Source: Cynocephalus volans (taxonomy: Eukaryota > Chordata > Mammalia > Dermoptera > Cynocephalidae). Taken from it: a DNA stretch of 64,000 nt. The position numbers were made by a program, and so were the translations under genes. This document shows positions 58,561-64,000 of this stretch, in pieces. Each line of letters starts with the position of its first letter. Positions within the stretch are counted from its first letter, which is position 1. The stretch covers positions 29,301,577 through 29,365,576 of the forward strand of contig NC_084462.1 of the NCBI RefSeq assembly GCF_027409185.1, written 5' to 3'. The notes under the pieces are model-generated. The model searched no databases. It had not been told where the DNA came from and saw only the letters and a program-made list of their open reading frames with translations.

Positions 58561-59699
58561 ATTAATATGTGAGGTTTTACTCCTGTCACTTTGTTGGTTG
58601 TTTTCTGATTGCTTTGTATATCTTTCATTTCTTTCTTCCTCTGTTATCATATATCCTTATGGTTTGATGGATTTGGGTTTTGATAAGATTGATTATTTTC
58701 TCTCTCTAATTTGTATATCTACTCTACCACTAAGTTTTATAATTTCAGGATTGTTATCACCATTATTCCTTTTGTATATGTACGGCTCCCCTAAGCATTT
58801 CTTGTAAGTCTGGTCTGGTGGCGATGAATTCCCTTAACTTTTGCTTATCTGAGAAAGACTTCGTTTCTCCTTCATTTCTGGAAGATAGCTTTGCTGGGTG
58901 TAATATTCTTAGTTGGCAGATTTTTTCTTGCAGTACTTTGACTATATCATCTCATTCTTTCTTGGCTTGTAGGGTTTCTGCTAAGAAGTCTGCTGTCAGT
59001 TTAATGGGGATTCCCTTATATGTGACTTGACTGTTTTCTCCTACTGTTTTAAAATTCTCTCTTTGTCTTTAACTTTTGATAGTTTGACTACAGTGTGCCT
59101 TGGAGAGAACCTTTTAAAAATGAATCTGTTTGGGGACTTTTGAGCTTCTTGGATTTGGATAGTCATATCTAGTGAAGACTAGTGAAGTTTTCAGCTATTA
59201 TTTGATTAAATAGGTTTTAGATAACTTCTTTGTTTTCTTCTTTTTCTGGAATGTGCACAATTTGAGTATTTGTTTGCTTAATTGTATCCAATAAATCTTG
59301 TAGGCTTTGTTCATTCTGTTTTATTCTTTATTCTTTTTCACCCTGGGTTATTTCAAAACAGCCATTTTCAAGATAAGAAATTCTTTCTTCTGCTTGATCT
59401 AGTCTTTTGTTGAGCCTCTCAGATGTGTTTTTTATTTTATTTAATGGACTCTTCAGTTCTAAGATTTCTCTTTGATTTTTAATAAATGATGTCTATATCT
59501 TTGCTAATTTTTTTGTTCAGATCATGAATTGTTTTTCTGATTTTGTTGTATTATTTGTCGTATTCTCTTGTATTTCAGTGAATTTTCTTAAGATGAGTAA
59601 TTTGAATTATTTTTTTCTGACAAGTCAGCAATTTCTGATTCTTTGGAATCAGGTGCTGGAGCATTATTGAGTTTCTTTGGTAGTATCATTTTTTTTTTC

Positions 59700-61412
59700 A
59701 TATTTCTTGTTTCCATGCATTGATATCTGTGCCTCTGGCAGAACAATCACCTCTTCGAGTTTGGTAGAGTGGCTTGCATGGGGAAAGCCTTTCACTGGTA
59801 AATGCATCCTAGTTTGTTCATTGGGTAGGGTGCATTGGCTTTGTTCTGGATGGATGCAGTAGTGTCGACTCTGCATAGTTTCTTCAGCTATAATCCAAGT
59901 TTGCTATGTCTATGAGTACTTCAGTAGTCTAAGTTTGGGAGGTTTGTGGCAGCAGTGGTACAGCTTTGCTGGGGATGGATTTGCTGGGTTGGTTCTCAGA
60001 CCAGGGTACAAACATGCACACCAAGGATCAGTCATCTCAGGAGCTAGCTCACTAGGGATGGGGTTGCTTATCTGATTCTTAGGCTGGAGGTGTAGATGTG
60101 TTGTATGTCAGGGTCTCTGGGACTGGTATGCCAGTGGCAGGGTCACCATGGTAATTCTATGACTGGGGCAGCTCATGAGAGGCAAGTCAGCAAAGCTGCT
60201 TCTCACTCAGATGCATGGGCATGCAGTGAATCAAAAACTTAGGGGCAGGTTCATTAGGGGTGTGACAGTTGGGCTGTTTCTCTGAACATGGGGGAGCATG
60301 GGCATGCTTTGGCTTGGCTAGCTGGGTGTGGGTCTGCCAGGGGCCAGTTTTCTGAGCCAATTCTCTGGGCCAGGTGCAAGGTCATTCACACCTGGGAGTG
60401 GGTTTGCCAAGGTCAGTCTGCCAAGGGCCCAGCCACTTCTAGGGTGATGGGTGAGGTCATGGGGCAGTCCTGCCAAGGGGTGGGGGAGTCTGTCAGCCAC
60501 CTCTTGGGTGATGGGTGAGGTTGCGAGGTGAAATCATCAAGGGCAAAACTGCCCAGCCACTTTTCTGGGAGGTGTGGATGTGCTTTGGCTTCGCTGGCTC
60601 GGCAATGTGTTCATTAGGTTAGGAAACACTGAGTGTTTTTCTGGGTTGTGGGTGCAGGCAAACAGAACTCAGTTGGCTGGTGGGGGTGGGAGCAGTTCAC
60701 CAGAGGCAGGACTGCCTGCCTGATCTTTGGCCAGGGGTGTAGGGGTACTGCAGTTCAGCTGGCCTGGGGTTGGCCCAGATGTGTAGGACTGAATTTATAG
60801 ACACTTCTGGGCCCAGGATTCAAGCCTCTGGGATCAGGGAGTTGTAGCCTCTCCTGTGAGTGTTTTGGAATGATGGCTGAACTTAAGTCTGGGGAAGTGC
60901 AGTGGCTACTGGCCTCAAGGCAGGGCATGCTCCTGTGGCGGTTCTGGTTTCAAGGTGGCCTCATACTGCATCAACTTGGTTCATGAGGGTGGGCATGGGG
61001 AGTGCACAGCATGTGCTCCTGGTCTGGAGCCATGTAGTGTGTATGTTCTAGGCAGCTCCCCACACTTGGCTCTGGGCTTGCAAGGACTGTGGGATTCTTC
61101 CTGCAATAGGAGCTTCAGGCCTCTGTGGTGAGGATGGAGATTAGTTTGGGGCCTCTGCCTACCTTTTCCTCACAAGGGAAAGTCCCTTCTGCATTGATCC
61201 CAGTGTCAGAGACATGGCAGCTGAGGCCATGTGTCTCTCTCCTCTCTCTATGCTGCCATCCTGTAATTTCATGTTCCATAGAAGTCTTCTAGCCATAGCT
61301 GCATTCCTGCACTCTCCCACAGATGCTCCTGTCAACATTAACTGTCTGTTACTAGTTCTGGCCCTTTTCTGTGGGAGGGCTGTGCACCAGGCACCTCTTG
61401 TCAGCCATCTTG
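59700..61412 (-). promoter_or_regulatory. Long 5' UTR of second L1
   Basis: About 1.7 kb of GC-richer, G-rich (plus strand) sequence between the ORF1 start and the L1 5' end. It has loosely repeated text such as 'gggtgatgggtgaggt' (two occurrences, 60438-60521) and 'ggctagctgggtgtgggtctgcc'. Expected to hold the internal promoter. Confidence 0.6.
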
Positions 61413-61429
61413 CCTTTCCACCTGTAGTT

Positions 61430-62170
61430 ATTGTGTTTTCTTCTTCTTTTTTTTTTTTTTTTGGTCAGTCTAGCTAAAAGTTTGTCAATTTTATTAATCT
61501 TGGGAAAGAACCAACTTTTGGTTCATTAATTTTCTCTACTGTTTTTCCATTCTCTATTTTATTTATTTCTGCTCTAGTATTTATTATTTCTTTCCTTCTG
61601 CTAGCTTTGAGTTTATGTTGCTTTTATTTTTCTAGATTCTTAGGCTGGAAAGTTTGCTTATTGATTTTTTTTCTTTTTTAATGTAGCATTTACAATTGTA
61701 CATTTCTTTCTGGACACTGCCTTGGTTGCACCCCATAAGTTTTGGTATATTGCCTTTTTTTTTTCTTTAATCTTTAATTATTTTAAAATTTTCCTTGTGA
61801 TTTCTTCTTTGACCCATTGACTGTGTTGTTTAATTTTCACGTGCTTGTGAATTTTCATTTTTTTCTGTTATTGATTTCTAGCTTAATTCCATTGCAATCA
61901 TAGAAGATACTTCATATGATTTTAATCTTTTTAAGTTTATTGAGACTTGTTTTGTGGCTTAACACATGGTTTATCCTGGAGAATGTCCCACGTGTGGTTG
62001 AGCAGAATGTGTATCTTGTTGTTGGTGGGTGGAATGCTCTGTAGATGTCTGTTAGGTCTAGTTGCTTCAGGGTGTTGTTCAAATCTTTTTTTTTTTCTTT
62101 TTTTGTCTATGTGTTCTATCTATTATTGAAAGTAGAGTAGGAAAGTCCCCTAGTATTATTAAGGTATCCT
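61430..62170 (-). repeat. L1 ORF2 fragment
   Basis: 'ggtcagtctagctaaaagtttg', 'aaagaaccaacttttggttc', 'gacccattgactgtg', 'cttaacacatggtttatcctgg' and 'gtaggaaagtcccctag' are L1 ORF2 on the minus strand. It could be the upstream remainder of the split L1M or a separate copy. Confidence 0.82.
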
Positions 62171-62329
62171 AGGATTTCATAACTTTGATTTTGTTTATTT
62201 TTATTTCAGAGAGATTGAAAAGAAAAATATTCCATGTCAATAAATTAGGTTTAATCAGAATCCCTGCAGTGATTTATTCTAGAAAAATGAAGGGAATTAA
62301 TATTTTTAAGTTCCAACTATATGACAAAA

Positions 62330-62729
62330 ACTGCATTAGATTCTTTCAAAGTTATCTCAACTAAATCTTCATAAGAACATTAGAAATAAATGTATGTCCA
62401 CCATTTTTTAGATGGGACTAGAAGTCCTGTTTCTTAGGAAACATGCCTGAGATTACACAGAAGATGACAGAGCCACAATCCAAGCCTGGATCTGTCTCAT
62501 CCTAGAGCAATGCCTTTTGCCCAATATTGCAGCAACATGGAAGTGCTTTGGCTTCTTCTTAACTCATGGGAGCCTCAGATATCCTTTGAGTTGGATAAGT
62601 CTGTTGTTTTTACTCTTACTTCTTGACAATGAGGAAAATGAGGTCAAAGAAGTGAAATAACATCCTCAACCACATAAAGTAGTTAATTGGTAACACCAGA
62701 GCTACAACTAAACTTCTTAAGTCTGAATC
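62330..62729 (-). repeat. MIR remnants
   Basis: 62340-62510 ('ctcaactaaatcttcataag', 'gattacacagaagatgac') and 62620-62729 ('aatgaggaaaatgaggtc', 'taacaccagagctac') are minus-strand MIR text. The second is split by the dimeric SINE and its TSD. Confidence 0.65.
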
Positions 62730-62744
62730 CCATGGTTTCTTTCT

Positions 62745-62935
62745 TTCTTTTTTTTTTTTTTTTTTTTGTCTTTTTGTGACTGGCAAGGGGATCACAACCC
62801 TTGGCGTGGTGTCATCCGCACTGCGCTCAGCCAGTGAGCACACTGGCCATTCCTATATAGGATCCGAACCCGTGGTGGGAGCGCCGCTGCACTCCTAAGT
62901 GGTGCACTCTCCCGAGTGCGCCACGGGGCCGGCCC
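62745..62935 (-). mobile_element. Dimeric tRNA-Ile-derived SINE (CYN-like)
   Basis: On the minus strand it starts 'gggccggccccgtggcgc', with two tRNA-related halves. The first ends 'acgggttcggatcctata', which has a B box. The second reads 'atggccagtgtgctcactggc', 'gatgacaccacgccaaggg', then an A-rich tail with AAAAAGAC. A perfect 15-bp duplication CCATGGTTTCTTTCT is at 62730-62744 and 62936-62950. CpG sites remain, so it is recent. The dimeric tRNA-Ile layout fits colugo CYN SINEs; this is recalled, not searched. Confidence 0.85.
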
Positions 62936-62950
62936 CCATGGTTTCTTTCT

Positions 62951-64000
62951 GACAATACATTAATCCCAGGTTTGAGGGCAACTGAAGTAGAGATGCCACC
63001 TAATGTTTAAAAATGTGCATAAAAATTCAAAGACAGGCTTATCCCAAATATACAGCTAAATGTAAATGAATATGGAATTGAATGGTCATACAAGTTACAT
63101 TCTCTTTTAAAAAATGAATATTTATTTAGGAAGAGGATTTATGTAGCAGGAGCACCAGAGACCTGTGGAGCTCTAACACATTGACCACAGAGATCATCCA
63201 TTAAACAAGTCCTTACCCTGCCCCCTCTGTAGTCAGTGATTTCAGACCCAACAGAGCATCCTGACGTTTCCCTGGTAGATCTCTCCACTAGCTGTAGGTA
63301 GCACACTCTTTCTCCCTGAGTTTATACTGACTTTGGGTGGAGTGTGCTCAGCAAGCAGGGAAGCCCATCCCTGTTCTTCTCCTAGCTTATATTGTCACTC
63401 CTAATGGGGACATGAACAGCTCCTGCCTTCCTTTATCTCTTCTGATCAGAATCACTGGTGCCCTTCACATTGGGGATCAGACTCAATGTGTTCCTGAGCC
63501 AGACCTGGTCTGGGCAGAAGTTGATCAGCAGCCTCAGCTCTGCCAGGAGGAGAGAAGACTGGAATTATTTTTCCTGCTTATTCTCACCTATTGTACCTGT
63601 CCTTCTGTTCCACCTAATGTTAGCCTGGCTCTGTTGGCTTATTCAGAAACAAGCGAGGGTTCATCATTTCTGCATTTAACCTTCAGTCCACTATGGGGAC
63701 TAGTGCTCTCACCTATATCCTGCCTGGCCTTAGGCAGCCTCCTGCCCTAGAGGGCTGAAGCCTCCTCCCCCTTGTTTCCAAATTCCTGCTGAGTCCCACT
63801 ATGATGGGGGAAAGGGAGAACGACTTTTGTACTTTATGACAAGCTGACCGACCTGCTGGTTTGAACTCCTTTGTGTAGCCCCTGCCCGAGCCATCCTGGA
63901 GCTCACTGATCCCTTTATGCTGTGTATATTAGATGGTCCAGCCAGTATTAGCCTTACGCCCAGGCAAGAGGGCTTCTGTCTTGGCTCCCAAACTTTTGGA
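62951..64000. other. No gene recognised
   Basis: GC-intermediate. A 137-codon open stretch (63337-63750, plus) has no recognised domain. The region may be an unrecognised LTR (for example 'ttgtttccaaattcctgctgag' and 'tgatccctttatgctgtg') but I cannot support it. Confidence 0.35.

Larger units (their letters stand above)
53066..61412 (-). mobile_element. Second full-length L1 (MA/PB-like), about 6.9 kb plus 1.47 kb insert
   Basis: On the minus strand the 5' end is near 61412 ('ggaaaggcaagatggctgac'). A long GC-richer 5' UTR (about 59700-61412), ORF1 (about 58780-59640), ORF2 (about 53700-58560) and a 3' UTR (53066-53700; 'aattgacaaatgataattg', 'catcacctcaaacatttg') follow. The 3' UTR wording and internal text fit L1MA/L1PB-age elements. 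It is interrupted at 54300-55769 by the composite retroposon. All frames are broken. Confidence 0.82.

Noticed and set aside
62745..62935. Functional tRNA-Ile gene
   Set aside because: Two degenerate tRNA-like halves, A-rich tail and target duplication show it to be a SINE; the cloverleaf is not intact.
63337..63750. 137-codon plus-strand frame near the window end
   Set aside because: No recognisable domain, no acceptor/donor context, and an overlapping frame of similar quality; left unassigned.

Overview
This window is non-coding to gene-poor genomic DNA from a placental mammal. The evidence is a dense layer of eutherian repeats: L2, MIR, MER5A, MER2/Tigger, hAT-Charlie, MLT1/MST/MLT2-type LTRs, and L1M through younger full-length L1. 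There is no Alu, no rodent B1/B2 and no bovine or carnivore SINE. Two short SINEs are derived from tRNA-Ile: a monomer at 12.2 kb and a dimer at 62.8 kb, both with target-site duplications (TSDs). The dimeric tRNA-Ile design fits the CYN SINEs of colugos (Dermoptera) best; bats with tRNA-Ile SINEs remain possible. The assignment is an inference from memory of family structure.

Layout. 0-9 kb: old L1 and L2 fragments, a degraded endogenous retroviral pol piece (3.6-4.1 kb), and a 1.58 kb composite retroposon (5.14-6.72 kb). 10-18 kb: the least repeat-dense part. It holds a 485 bp locally duplicated block (10.05 and 16.43 kb), the only credible coding exon (about 12.785-13.176 kb, with splice acceptor and poly(A) signal), and a retroposed 5S rRNA copy (15.6 kb). 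18-32 kb: DNA transposons, two MST-like LTRs in opposite orientation, MLT1 and MLT2-type LTRs. 33-36 kb: an old L1M interrupted by a MIR and by a truncated copy of the composite retroposon, then further L1 pieces. 36-45 kb: MIR/L2 remnants, a second MLT2-type LTR, a CpG-rich putative LTR with a 28-bp minisatellite (40.1-40.7 kb), MER2, and a long TTCC microsatellite (43.7 kb). 45.9-62.2 kb: nested L1 elements, all on the minus strand. An old L1M is split by a full-length L1 (46.5-52.5 kb). A second full-length L1 (53.07-61.41 kb) follows and is itself split by a second composite retroposon (54.30-55.77 kb). 62.2-64 kb: MIR fragments, the dimeric SINE and unassigned sequence.

The most notable finding is the composite retroposon family. 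Three copies share an arrangement of an L1 5'-end-like head, a unique body, a variable array of about 100-bp repeats, a polypurine stretch and an A/AAT-rich tail. Each copy has its own TSD, and none has a long reading frame. The layout parallels hominoid SVA elements and may be an undescribed L1-mobilised family. Second is a 334-bp segment 5' of the full-length L1 that lies inside its TSDs, suggesting a 5' transduction. No RNA gene, CRISPR array or operon-like structure is present. Apart from the single exon, I see no protein gene I can support.
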